Assembly (NCBI GenBank): GCA_947464585.1 | Contig: CANHYS010000017.1 | Span: 1 to 12,634, forward strand | From: Planctomycetaceae bacterium | GTDB taxonomy: Bacteria; Planctomycetota; Planctomycetia; Pirellulales; UBA1268 | Reading direction: 5' to 3' | Length of the DNA stretch: 12,634 bases | Shown: piece by piece, positions 6,292 to 12,634 of the stretch | How the letters are laid out: each line of letters begins with the position of its first letter | Position numbering within the stretch: position 1 is the stretch's first letter | Position numbers and translations under genes: made by a program | Notes under the pieces: model-generated | Database searches by the model: none | The model's input: the letters and a program-made list of their open reading frames with translations, nothing else | What the model was told of the DNA's origin: nothing

Positions 6292-7260
6292 CTACATACA
6301 CGATTTTATCTGTGACCATCCGTCAGATGCCACAATGATAGCAACGGTTCGAAGAATTTCAGCCTTGTCTGTAGGGTCAGATGGAGGCAGTTCCCAGTCG
6401 ACTTCTCTGATATTTTTCAATGTGCTATACGCCTGACCATACCATTTTTTCTCCTTGCAGATCATGTGAAGCATCGTCATGGCTAAGTGACATTTACTGT
6501 CTCGAGCACCCGTATGAAGTGATCTGCAATGATTTTCTTTATCTCCCGCCTGCCCACTAACAGCTTGCGCCAGCCGCTTGAACACACTATAACCCACTCG
6601 TAACGCAGCATAAGAACCTAACGACGCGGCTCCAACGGCGACATCACGGGCAGCGTCTTCTTTTTTGGCGATAAAATATAGTACGTTTTGATAACAGGCA
6701 TTTGTAAGAATGAACGCTTTTTCCTTCGTTGAATAATTGTCCAATCCACCGGGAACCCATCCGATGATCCCCTTTGGTCTTTCGCAGGTGCATTCGAGAG
6801 TGGGCCCACCTAGCTCTTTAGGATCAAGACCTTTTTTTATGTCATGAAGTGTCTGGAGTGTGTCATATTTTGCTGCGAGATCCGCCCATGCAATCCAAGG
6901 GGCAATGACGGCGCCCACTAAGTTCACACCGGGGGCAGCCTGAACGATCGGCGCACCTAGCTTGACGGCTGCACCTACCGCACTCGGCGCAGCCAGTGCA
7001 GCCACTGTCTTTCCTATCTTCGCGCCTTTCTCCTGTACTCCTTTATCAAAGTACTTTTTAGACTCACTATTTGGCGACCAGTCTTCCCATTGCAACATCC
7101 AAGCAGCAAGATTGTCACCGTGTTGCCATAGTCGGTCAAAATTATAGTACTGTTGAAGTATATTGGCGAATTTAATCGTATGCCAACTGTTTTCCAACTT
7201 CAGTTTTATCATATCTATTCTTTTTGCTAAATCATCCAGCAAATCACTATCAGCAAGCAT
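6292..7260 (-). CDS. Hypothetical protein, AT-rich orphan gene
   Basis: I do not recognise this 322-aa protein. The N-terminal part (1-80) is polar, helical and Trp/Tyr-rich. Residues 84-128 are Ala/Gly/Val-rich with no strong charge, like a glycine-zipper or membrane-inserting segment (KTVAALAAPSAVG...IAPWIAW). A second small-residue stretch lies at 204-222. The C-terminal part holds cysteines at 157, 159, 189, 245, 257, 268 and 321 and histidines at 244, 249, 258 and 265, so disulfides or a metal site are possible. There is no signal peptide. Base composition breaks sharply from the surroundings (26 G+C of 60 in 6301-6360, against 48 of 60 in 1021-1080), and AAA, TTT and ATA codons are common; both suggest recent transfer. 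A strong AGGAGG 7 bases before the ATG supports expression. It could be an effector or toxin-like accessory protein, but nothing in the sequence proves it. Confidence 0.8.
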   Translation of the reverse strand: MLADSDLLDDLAKRIDMIKLKLENSWHTIKFANILQQYYNFDRLWQHGDNLAAWMLQWEDWSPNSESKKYFDKGVQEKGAKIGKTVAALAAPSAVGAAVKLGAPIVQAAPGVNLVGAVIAPWIAWADLAAKYDTLQTLHDIKKGLDPKELGGPTLECTCERPKGIIGWVPGGLDNYSTKEKAFILTNACYQNVLYFIAKKEDAARDVAVGAASLGSYAALRVGYSVFKRLAQAVSGQAGDKENHCRSLHTGARDSKCHLAMTMLHMICKEKKWYGQAYSTLKNIREVDWELPPSDPTDKAEILRTVAIIVASDGWSQIKSCM

Positions 7261-7267
7261 TTGTCAG

Positions 7268-7273
7268 CCTCCT
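7268..7273 (-). promoter_or_regulatory. Strong Shine-Dalgarno (AGGAGG) for the orphan gene
   Basis: CCTCCT on the plus strand reads AGGAGG on the minus strand, 7 bases before the ATG at 7260. It is a near-perfect anti-16S match, stronger than those of most other genes in the window. Confidence 0.8.
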
Positions 7274-7405
7274 ATAATTCCATTCGTGCTCTGCGTGGTG
7301 GTCTTTGATCTAGCCTCTCGCGAGCTGACGCACCATGCTCACGCTTTCATCGTCGCCATCGGGCCAGAAGGAGCTCATGGCAAACCGCTATAGACGCAGA
7401 CAAAA

Positions 7406-8716
7406 TTAGAGACCGGCCAACGCGCTTTGGCAAGCGTTGGACGAGCGGAGCGGATCACGAGAAGCGACGCCCGTGACTGCGTCCGCGGCCATCGTCAGCA
7501 CGGTCATGGCGGCCGTCGCGATGAGGGTGTTGTCGCCTTCAAAGAGATTGCTCAGGGTGAAGGTTTGATCGGCTTGCCTGGAGTCGAGCTTCGCCTCGCA
7601 TCGGAGGTAGCCTTTGGCGAAGAGCTGGACGGAGGAGATCTTTCCGTCGAGATCATGTGCCCGAATCCGGAACGTCAACGGCTTGGCTGCCGCGAAGGTG
7701 TGGGTGGCGAATATCTCATCATGGACCAAGTCCACGGTGACGACGGGGATGTTGACGCCGGCCAGGTCCTCTTCGTACCAGCGGAGGTAATCCACCGTGA
7801 GTTGGTCGGGAAGTTGCGCGTCCTCCAGCCAGCCGTAGAAGGGTGGATACTTGCCGTCATGCGGGGCGTTCTTGCGGAGTGGATTGGGCGTCTGGAAGAC
7901 TCCGCCAGCCAGGAGTTTCTGCGGCACCGTGGTGATGGGCGTGTCCTTGTAGCTGAGGCGGAGTGTTTCCTTTCCGTCGAGGTAGAAGACCTGTTCGAGT
8001 GGACCCCAATGGAGGCCTACGGTGTGCCACCCGGCATACTCGGCGGGCTTGAAGTATTCGTGACGGAGTACGCGGCCCAGTTTATTGACGGAAAGGCTGT
8101 CCTTCTTCCGCGTGTCGTAGGCACTGACGCCGCTACCGTCTCCTTGGTCTTTGAACCCGAGCCCCACGGTGGCATGGAAAGCCTGGCTGATGACATGATG
8201 GCGGTCGGCTGGCCAGTGGGGATGCGCCTTCGGCTTATAGTAGTCTTCGAAGATATCGAACTCCTGAGGGTTCTCGAAAAGGTCGTCGCCGTAGTTGGTC
8301 AACGTGTTGTTGCGGATCAGGCAGACGTGGCCCCACCATCCTGGTTGGGTGGAGAACTGGACGCGCGCCTCGACGAACCCGAAAGCCTTCTGGAAGTCGC
8401 GCGTCTGGAGTCCGTGGTTGTAGGCAATCGTCCCGTCAGGGTCTCGGCTGATCCGAATGAGGAGGTTTCCCTGGCCGTCCGGGGCACAGTTTTCCTTCGC
8501 CTGCCGTGTCTTGAATTCAGGATGGCCCCAGTCCCGACGGTCGCTCGGCTTCCAGCGTGTTTCATCGATCGTCTCGCCATCGAATTCATCGCTGAACACG
8601 ATCCGCCACTTGATGTGTGCCGGCGGTCCCGCTGGGGCCACATTGGTCTCTTGGGCGAATGATTCTGCCAGCGGCGCGAGCAGCACGGCGACGAGAAGGG
8701 AGAGCAGGGGTCTCAT
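7406..8716 (-). CDS. Secreted glycoside hydrolase family 16 protein
   Basis: Predicted exported endo-acting polysaccharide hydrolase, 436 aa. A Sec signal peptide covers about 1-21 (MRPLLSLLVAVLLAPLAESFA, cleavage near AQE). The jelly-roll catalytic domain spans about 36-316. It starts with WRIVFSDEFDG (37-47), contains FGFVEARVQF (112-121), and carries the family active site as EFDIFE (152-157): nucleophile Glu152, Asp154 and acid/base Glu157 in the ExDxxE arrangement. The domain ends with LTVDYLRWYE (306-315). A second beta-sandwich (about 325-400, with LTFRIRAHDLDGKISSVQLF) looks like an Ig/FN3-type accessory domain. The last ~35 residues are Ala-rich and show no clear domain. GH16 covers agarases, carrageenases, laminarinases and others, and the substrate cannot be fixed from this sequence. 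Such enzymes are common in polysaccharide-degrading planctomycetes. No other carbohydrate gene is visible nearby, so it is not part of a visible utilisation locus. Confidence 0.88.
   Translation of the reverse strand: MRPLLSLLVAVLLAPLAESFAQETNVAPAGPPAHIKWRIVFSDEFDGETIDETRWKPSDRRDWGHPEFKTRQAKENCAPDGQGNLLIRISRDPDGTIAYNHGLQTRDFQKAFGFVEARVQFSTQPGWWGHVCLIRNNTLTNYGDDLFENPQEFDIFEDYYKPKAHPHWPADRHHVISQAFHATVGLGFKDQGDGSGVSAYDTRKKDSLSVNKLGRVLRHEYFKPAEYAGWHTVGLHWGPLEQVFYLDGKETLRLSYKDTPITTVPQKLLAGGVFQTPNPLRKNAPHDGKYPPFYGWLEDAQLPDQLTVDYLRWYEEDLAGVNIPVVTVDLVHDEIFATHTFAAAKPLTFRIRAHDLDGKISSVQLFAKGYLRCEAKLDSRQADQTFTLSNLFEGDNTLIATAAMTVLTMAADAVTGVASRDPLRSSNACQSALAGL
7417..7440 (-). terminator. Possible weak terminator hairpin overlapping the GH16 gene end
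   Basis: CCAACGC (7417-7423) and GCGTTGG (7434-7440) form a 7-bp stem with a 10-base loop. Read on the minus strand the stem falls in the last codons of the GH16 gene, and a short T-run (ATTTTG) follows about a dozen bases after the stem. The distance to the T-run is longer than usual, so this is only a candidate. Confidence 0.25.
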
Positions 8717-8930
8717 TTTCGCAACGGATCCAGATGCATTGAAACGTGCCGCCCTTGGGCTTCTCCTCCTTGCCGGGGTGCGCTCATCCGTCCCCGGGAT
8801 CGAACCGAATAAAAGTCGTAAGCGTACTGCCCTCGTCTTGGGGTCGCTGAGGCTGCTTGATAGCAGCGGCTGAAACGGTCGCCTGCTCGGCCACCCGAAC
8901 GTCCAGGCCGAACTGACATCTCCCGGATGT
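8717..8930. other. Intergenic gap, nothing identified
   Basis: The gap lies between the GH16 start and the stop of the 70-aa gene. Short reading frames cross it on both strands, but none has a convincing start or a protein-like composition. A short CGGTTCGATCCCG on the minus strand recalls a tRNA T-arm, but no matching tRNA body is present. Confidence 0.5.
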
Positions 8931-9143
8931 TCAGGCTCGCTGAAGCAACTCGACGGCGTTCACGTGGATCAGGCTGCAATGGACGACGCGATCCTCGTCG
9001 GGATAGGTGATCACCAGCTTCGACTTCGTGATTGCCACGCAATCCTGGTGCAGGATCTCGTGGGCCTCGCCGTTTGAGAGCCGAACGACGAAGGGCTCAA
9101 AAGGCTCACGTCGAATGAACTCGCGAATCGACTCCATCGTCAT
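8931..9143 (-). CDS. Small conserved planctomycete-type protein
   Basis: A 70-aa soluble protein beginning MTMESIREFIRREPFEPFVVRLSNGE. Its pattern, a short helix with IR.F then PF.PF.V.L..G followed by four or five beta strands (HEILHQDCVAIT, KLVITYPDEDRVVHCSLIHVNAVELL), matches a family of about 70-residue proteins that I recall as frequent and usually single-domain in planctomycetes, with no assigned function. A strong AGGAGG 5 bases before the first ATG fixes this start over the second ATG two codons in. No signal peptide or membrane segment is present. It stands alone, with 214 bp to the GH16 gene and 212 bp to the divergent oxidoreductase. Confidence 0.8.
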   Translation of the reverse strand: MTMESIREFIRREPFEPFVVRLSNGEAHEILHQDCVAITKSKLVITYPDEDRVVHCSLIHVNAVELLQRA

Positions 9144-9148
9144 GGCGA

Positions 9149-9154
9149 CCTCCT
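9149..9154 (-). promoter_or_regulatory. Shine-Dalgarno (AGGAGG) for the 70-aa gene
   Basis: CCTCCT on the plus strand reads AGGAGG on the minus strand, 5 bases before the ATG at 9143. It decides between the two ATGs at the start of this gene. Confidence 0.75.
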
Positions 9155-9341
9155 ACTAAAATGAACATCTGTCCACGCTACTGAAGCCGCCGGAGATCGT
9201 CAACCAGCTGGAATGTCCTTGGCCGCAAGAAGTCACCGCCCGACGCTCGGAACGCTTGAGCGAACACGAAGTGATATGCTCCTGAGGGGCGACGGCTGGT
9301 GAACCATCTCACGCTCCGCGGCTTTTTGTGTTCGCTCTCGC

Positions 9342-9346
9342 GAAGG
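9342..9346 (+). promoter_or_regulatory. Shine-Dalgarno (GAAGG) that sets the oxidoreductase start
   Basis: GAAGG lies 9 bases before the ATG at 9356. The reading frame is open further upstream to a GTG at 9299, but those 19 codons do not resemble the family N-terminus, so the ATG at 9356 is preferred. Confidence 0.55.
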
Positions 9347-9355
9347 TTCAGTGCA

Positions 9356-10360
9356 ATGACTATGCGTGCCGCCATGCTCGACGATTTTTCCGGCCCCGCG
9401 GGGATTCGCGTCGTCGAAATCCCCGTCCCGACGCCCCGCCACGGCGAGATCCTCGTCAGGGTGATCTGTTCGCCGGTGAACCCGTCCGACGTGCTCTATT
9501 GCTCCGGGAAATACAGTAGTCCGCCCAGACTCCCGGTGGTTCCGGGATTCGAAGGGTGCGGCACCGTCGTCGCGTCGGGAGGCGGCTGGCTGGCCAATCG
9601 CCTCGTCGGCAGGCGGGTGGCCGGGGCCGTGCAGTCTGGTCAGGGCTTCTGGGCCGAGTACGTCGTCCTGAAGGCCGTGGAGGCCTTGCCGATGCCCGAT
9701 GAAGTGAGCGACGAATCGGCCGCGTCCGCCTTCGTCAACCCGCTCACTGCTTTGGGACTCGCCCGGCCCGTGATCAAGGGGCGCCATCCGGCGATGATTC
9801 ACACCGCCGGGGCCTCCCAGCTCGGCCGGATGCTGATCCGTCTGAGCAATCGCCATGCTTTCCCGCTCATCAACATCGTGCATCGCGCTGCTCTCGTCGC
9901 CGAACTGCAGGCGGACGGCGCCAAGCACGTGCTCGACAGCAGTCGGGGCGACTTCCAGGAATCGCTCACGAGCCTGGCCCGAGACCTCAAGGCCACGTGG
10001 GCCGCCGACGCCGTGGCTGGGAGCATGACGGGCATCCTGGCCGCGTGCATGCCCTCCGGCAGCACGATCGCGGTCTACGGCGTGCTGTCCGGGGGCGAAT
10101 CGACGGTCAATCCGGGCGACCTGATCTTCCGTGGTCAGAGCGTGAGCGGCTACTGGGTATCCCGGGAGTTTCAGGATCGCAGTCCACTCGGGCTCCTGCA
10201 CATCTGGCGGTTTCTGAGGAGTGCCCGTCGGCTGCTCACCACCGACCTGCAATCCAAGGCCCAGGCCCACGTGCCACTCGAGGACATCGCCACGAGCCTG
10301 CCGACACTGCTGCAGTCCACGAGCAAAGGGAAAATTTACATTCGTCCCTGGCATCCGTAG
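9356..10360 (+). CDS. Zinc-free MDR-family NAD(P)H oxidoreductase (quinone / 2-enoyl reductase-like)
   Basis: Cytosolic medium-chain dehydrogenase/reductase, 334 aa, most like the MECR/quinone-oxidoreductase branch that reduces 2-enoyl thioesters or quinones with NAD(P)H. The N-terminal catalytic domain has VNPSDV (41-46) and VPGFEGCGTV (62-71), the usual substrate-side motifs of this branch. The cofactor domain contains HTAGASQLGRM (149-159), the modified Rossmann loop in which S-x-LGRM replaces the classic GxGxxG of zinc alcohol dehydrogenases. The structural-zinc cysteine cluster is absent, and the protein ends in the family-typical GKIYIRP. The start was chosen at the ATG with GAAGG 9 bases upstream; a second ATG two codons later is possible. 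It is transcribed divergently from the 70-aa gene, with no operon partner. The exact substrate is unknown. Confidence 0.85.
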   Translation: MTMRAAMLDDFSGPAGIRVVEIPVPTPRHGEILVRVICSPVNPSDVLYCSGKYSSPPRLPVVPGFEGCGTVVASGGGWLANRLVGRRVAGAVQSGQGFWAEYVVLKAVEALPMPDEVSDESAASAFVNPLTALGLARPVIKGRHPAMIHTAGASQLGRMLIRLSNRHAFPLINIVHRAALVAELQADGAKHVLDSSRGDFQESLTSLARDLKATWAADAVAGSMTGILAACMPSGSTIAVYGVLSGGESTVNPGDLIFRGQSVSGYWVSREFQDRSPLGLLHIWRFLRSARRLLTTDLQSKAQAHVPLEDIATSLPTLLQSTSKGKIYIRPWHP

Positions 10361-10392
10361 CCCTGTGTGGTTGCGAAGCCGCAGCCGCAGCA

Positions 10393-10410
10393 GGCTCTGG
10401 CTCTGGCTCT
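10393..10410. repeat. Three tandem copies of GGCTCT
   Basis: GGCTCT occurs three times in a row just after the end of the oxidoreductase gene, followed by the near-copy CACTCT. It is a short slippage-type repeat in non-coding DNA. Confidence 0.8.
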
Positions 10411-10721
10411 CACTCTGAGTCGGTCGAGGAACCAAGTGTCCTGTCGCCGGGCCGATGGCAGCAAACCCGTATAACCGGCCGCAATTCGCAGCGGGGGGCC
10501 GATGCGACCGACCGGCGTCGCCAGCCGCATCGTAAAATGTTCCTCAGGCGATGTGAACTTTTTCGCATCGCTCCTTATCAGGTAGATCGACGTCGGTGCG
10601 ATGAGCCAACGTCACCGGTCGGAGGAGATCGCCGCGTTGCCGCGATCTTCGGCCGAATCGGAATCTTGATGACGGTGGAAGGAGGTGCGAAGCGGGGCAG
10701 CAATGCTCTCCGATGCGGCCT

Positions 10722-10746
10722 CCGCGGAATCCTCGGGATTCCGCGG
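10722..10746. other. Perfect 11-bp inverted repeat with 3-base loop
   Basis: CCGCGGAATCC (10722-10732) and GGATTCCGCGG (10736-10746) are exact reverse complements around TCG. No T-run follows on either strand, so it is not a standard intrinsic terminator. It lies about 200 bp before the DUF1559 start, which is compatible with a leader RNA structure or a protein-binding palindrome. Confidence 0.65.
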
Positions 10747-10933
10747 TCGATACACCGGCCAGAGCCAGCAGGTCGCCTTCGCGACCATTCTGCCCGCGGG
10801 CTCTCGTCGCAGCTCAAGCGACACACCTCTGTCAGCTTATGCCCCCTGCATTGGCTGTGGCTCCGGTCCAACAATCGGAACGCCGCATGCCCACGAACGG
10901 CGGAGGGGATCGCACCGGACGACAATTTCTCAC

Positions 10934-10938
10934 AAGGA
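10934..10938 (+). promoter_or_regulatory. Shine-Dalgarno (AAGGA) that sets the DUF1559 start
   Basis: AAGGA lies 8 bases before the ATG at 10947. It rules out the longer open frame beginning at 10713, whose extra 78 codons are not protein-like and would bury the pilin-type leader. Confidence 0.7.
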
Positions 10939-10946
10939 ACCGCATT

Positions 10947-12026
10947 ATGCGAACCACTCGTCTCCGCCACGCCTTCACGCTCGTCGAACTGCTCGTGGCG
11001 ATCTCGATCATCGGCACCCTGATGAGCCTCCTGCTCCCGGCTGTGCAAAATGCCCGGGAAAGCGGCCGGCGGATCACCTGCACCAACAACCTCAACCAAC
11101 TCGCCAAGGCCTTCATCAGCTACGACGGCCAGCATCGCGTGCTGCCCGGTTGGCGAAACACGCATCCGGCGATGCGAAGCGGCCTGCGCACGTCGAACCC
11201 GGCCTTTGCCGCCGTGCTCGACGCCAACACGCCGTCGTGGCCGGTCCCGCTCATGCCGTTCCTCGAGCGGCTCGACATCCATAACGCCTGGCAGTCAGCC
11301 ACACAGGCACAGCCCGTCCCGACCGAGGCGCCTGCGATGGTCAGCTTCGTCTGCCCGACGTCGCCGGCCGACAGTAAGTCAATGGCGCAGCTCGCGTACG
11401 TGGTCAACGCCGGCTCGTGCGTCGTCAACTCCGCTACGCTCACCCCACGTCGACAGTTCCGCGCCGATGGCATCTTTCTCGACAGCGTCGGCAACCCGCC
11501 GCCGGGCGGCTCAGGCACAAGCACCTACTCGCCGTCCCGCACCACCCTCGACGCGATCAGCGGCGGTGATGGTGTCGGCAACACGCTGCTGGTCGCCGAA
11601 AAGTCGTCGTCACGGATCACGCAGGGTTCTTGGAACGCCATGGTGCCTCTGATGTCGGTTTCCATGAACGGCACGGCCAACCAGCCGATCGCGACCTTCA
11701 ACTCGACGTCGAGCACGGCGGTGCCGGTGTTCGGGCTGGTGAGCACGGTGCCCGCTGCCGCCCAGAAGATCCTCAACAGCGTCGAGGGCGCGCCCTCGTC
11801 CAACCACCCCGGTGGCGTCGTCGTCTCGTTCGGTGACGGCCAGACGCGGTTCATGCGAGACACCGTCTCGCCGCACGTCTATGCGCAGCTCGTAACCAGC
11901 GACAGCGACTGGGATGCGACGAGCAGCAGTTATATCGGCAACTCCTCATTGGTAGGTGGTGCCAGCGGGAGCTGGCTCAAGCTGGGGCCGACCCCCTACA
12001 CGCTCTCGTCATCCGACTACGACTGA
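10947..12026 (+). CDS. DUF1559 protein with type IV pilin-like N-terminus
   Basis: A 359-aa member of the DUF1559 family, found in very many copies in planctomycetes and related to pseudopilins. A short basic leader, MRTTRLRHA, is followed by FTLVELLVAISIIGTLMSLLL (10-30). Prepilin peptidase cleavage is expected before Phe10, and Glu14 is the conserved pilin Glu5. The residue before cleavage is Ala rather than the usual Gly. Next comes the family signature LPAVQNARESGRRITCTNNLNQ (30-51), then a beta-rich globular part with SNHPGGVVVSFGDGQTRF near the C-terminus, another hallmark of the family. The protein should be anchored by its N-terminal helix and exposed in the periplasm or assembled as a minor pseudopilin. 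The HEAT-repeat gene follows 40 bp downstream and is probably co-transcribed. The family is certain; the cellular role of these proteins is still not established. Confidence 0.95.
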   Translation: MRTTRLRHAFTLVELLVAISIIGTLMSLLLPAVQNARESGRRITCTNNLNQLAKAFISYDGQHRVLPGWRNTHPAMRSGLRTSNPAFAAVLDANTPSWPVPLMPFLERLDIHNAWQSATQAQPVPTEAPAMVSFVCPTSPADSKSMAQLAYVVNAGSCVVNSATLTPRRQFRADGIFLDSVGNPPPGGSGTSTYSPSRTTLDAISGGDGVGNTLLVAEKSSSRITQGSWNAMVPLMSVSMNGTANQPIATFNSTSSTAVPVFGLVSTVPAAAQKILNSVEGAPSSNHPGGVVVSFGDGQTRFMRDTVSPHVYAQLVTSDSDWDATSSSYIGNSSLVGGASGSWLKLGPTPYTLSSSDYD

Positions 12027-12066
12027 GCCGTCATCGGAAACGTCTCGTCACTGGAACCAGTCCATC

Positions 12067-12627
12067 ATGAGCACCTTGGATCACAACCGACTCCTGCTGA
12101 GCGGCATCGCGGCGACGGCACTGGTTGCCTTTGGCATCTTGGCCGCCGTCCGCTCCCGCGGCAGCGTTGAATCCCCAGCCGGCCTCGCGAGGCAGGCCAT
12201 CACGGCGGGCAGCCCGAAGGATCAGGCCCAGGCGGCGACGAAACTGGCAGCGCTGGCCGCGCGTCCTCGGCCGCAAGCTCAGCCAAGCGGCAGCGGGGAC
12301 GTGATCGGCAGCCTGCAAGACACGCTCGCCAACGGCCGGACATCCGAGGTACGGGCCGCCGCCATCGTGGGCCTCGCCCGCACCGCAGACCGCTCCGTGC
12401 TGCCGCTGCTGGTCGAGGCGATCGAGGATGACGACCCGCTCGTTTCGGGACGGGCCGTGGCCGCCGTCCAGCATCTGCTCGGCGTCCGCTATGAGTTGGA
12501 TGAGCAGCCGCTTGATCGGGAGGGCCGCCGCCGGCTGGCGGGCATGGCCCGCAGTGACATGGCCGCCCTCGATGGGCCCGGACGGGCCTGGTGGGAGGCC
12601 CACACCGTGCCTGGCGGCACCTGGTAG
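12067..12627 (+). CDS. Membrane-anchored HEAT-repeat protein
   Basis: A 186-aa protein with one N-terminal membrane helix (about 9-28, LLLSGIAATALVAFGILAAV) and a short alpha-helical repeat domain. The clearest HEAT/PBS-type unit is SEVRAAAIVGLARTADRSVLPLLVEAIEDDDPLVSGRAVAAVQHLLG (about 93-139); a less regular helical pair precedes it (about 50-66). The linker between them is Pro/Gln/Ser-rich. HEAT repeats act as protein-binding scaffolds. The start ATG was chosen over the longer open frame from 11956 because the extra 37 codons overlap the DUF1559 gene. The ribosome-binding site is weak (GGA about 11 bases upstream). With DUF1559 directly upstream, the pair may work together at the envelope, but this is inference. 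Confidence 0.8.
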   Translation: MSTLDHNRLLLSGIAATALVAFGILAAVRSRGSVESPAGLARQAITAGSPKDQAQAATKLAALAARPRPQAQPSGSGDVIGSLQDTLANGRTSEVRAAAIVGLARTADRSVLPLLVEAIEDDDPLVSGRAVAAVQHLLGVRYELDEQPLDREGRRRLAGMARSDMAALDGPGRAWWEAHTVPGGTW

Positions 12628-12634
12628 CCACACA

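Larger units (their letters stand above)
10361..10946. other. 586-bp non-coding stretch before the DUF1559 gene
   Basis: Reading frames cross this stretch in several phases but have Arg/Ser/Pro-rich, shadow-like translations and no ribosome-binding site of their own. It holds a short hexanucleotide repeat (10393-10410), a weak 6-bp stem GCGATG/CATCGC (10548-10571), and a perfect 11-bp hairpin (10722-10746). It presumably contains the promoter and a 5' leader for the DUF1559 gene, but I could not pick out a -35/-10 pair. Confidence 0.6.

Noticed and set aside
7427..8662. 411-codon open frame on the plus strand, antisense to the GH16 gene
   Set aside because: The minus strand encodes an intact signal peptide and the GH16 catalytic motif; the plus frame has no ribosome-binding site and no recognisable domain.
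8795..8815. tRNA-like T-arm (CGGTTCGATCCCG) on the minus strand
   Set aside because: The upstream sequence has no anticodon or D arm and no 5' acceptor strand pairing with the following GACGGAT, so there is no tRNA gene and no clear attachment-site remnant.
9233..10435. 400-codon open frame on the minus strand, antisense to the MDR oxidoreductase
   Set aside because: Shadow of a well-conserved MDR protein on the plus strand; its translation is Arg/Gly/His-rich and lacks any motif.
1..12634. CRISPR array, insertion sequence or integrase
   Set aside because: No regularly spaced repeats and no transposase or recombinase motif were seen on either strand, even next to the AT-rich orphan gene.

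Overview
The window looks like a piece of a high-GC planctomycete chromosome. The clearest signs are a DUF1559-type protein with a pilin-like 'FTLVELL' start, followed by a small membrane-anchored HEAT-repeat protein; a 70-residue protein of the short planctomycete 'IR.F....PFEPF' type; and Tat-exported and GH16 secreted enzymes. Most of the window is very GC-rich (48 of 60 bases in 1021-1080). One gene is not (26 of 60 in 6301-6360).

Region by region. (1) 1-4655, minus strand: a four-gene operon read right to left. It encodes a thioredoxin-fold (redoxin) lipoprotein with a CxC motif, a Tat-exported seven-bladed-propeller copper-enzyme candidate resembling thiocyanate dehydrogenase / N2O reductase, an FtsX/MacB-type permease, and a LolD-type ABC ATPase with an extra C-terminal membrane and coiled-coil extension that runs off the window edge. 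The junctions are ATGA, TAATG and ATGA overlaps, so the four proteins are made as one coupled unit. (2) 4656-4823: divergent control region with a 19-bp tandem repeat and a perfect 9-bp hairpin. (3) 4824-6047, plus: Tat-exported bicupin of the oxalate decarboxylase type with both metal sites intact. (4) 6292-7260, minus: an AT-rich orphan gene of unknown function with a strong Shine-Dalgarno, probably acquired. (5) 7406-8716, minus: secreted GH16 glycoside hydrolase with a C-terminal beta-sandwich. (6) 8931-9143, minus: the 70-residue protein. (7) 9356-10360, plus: zinc-free MDR/enoyl-reductase-like oxidoreductase. (8) 10361-10946: non-coding stretch with a perfect 11-bp hairpin. (9) 10947-12627, plus: DUF1559 protein and HEAT-repeat protein, 40 bp apart.

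How they may work together. The most interesting unit is the minus-strand operon. In the propeller protein the positions of Lys76, His108, His189, Glu275, Asp301, His370, His425 and His516/517 can be laid over the active-site residues I remember for the trinuclear-copper thiocyanate dehydrogenase of Thioalkalivibrio, apart from one His position that here reads Asp-Cys-Gln. A periplasmic redoxin lipoprotein and a LolD/FtsX transporter in one coupled operon fit a cofactor-assembly or envelope-export role for this enzyme. This is inference from sequence and memory of the family, not from a search.
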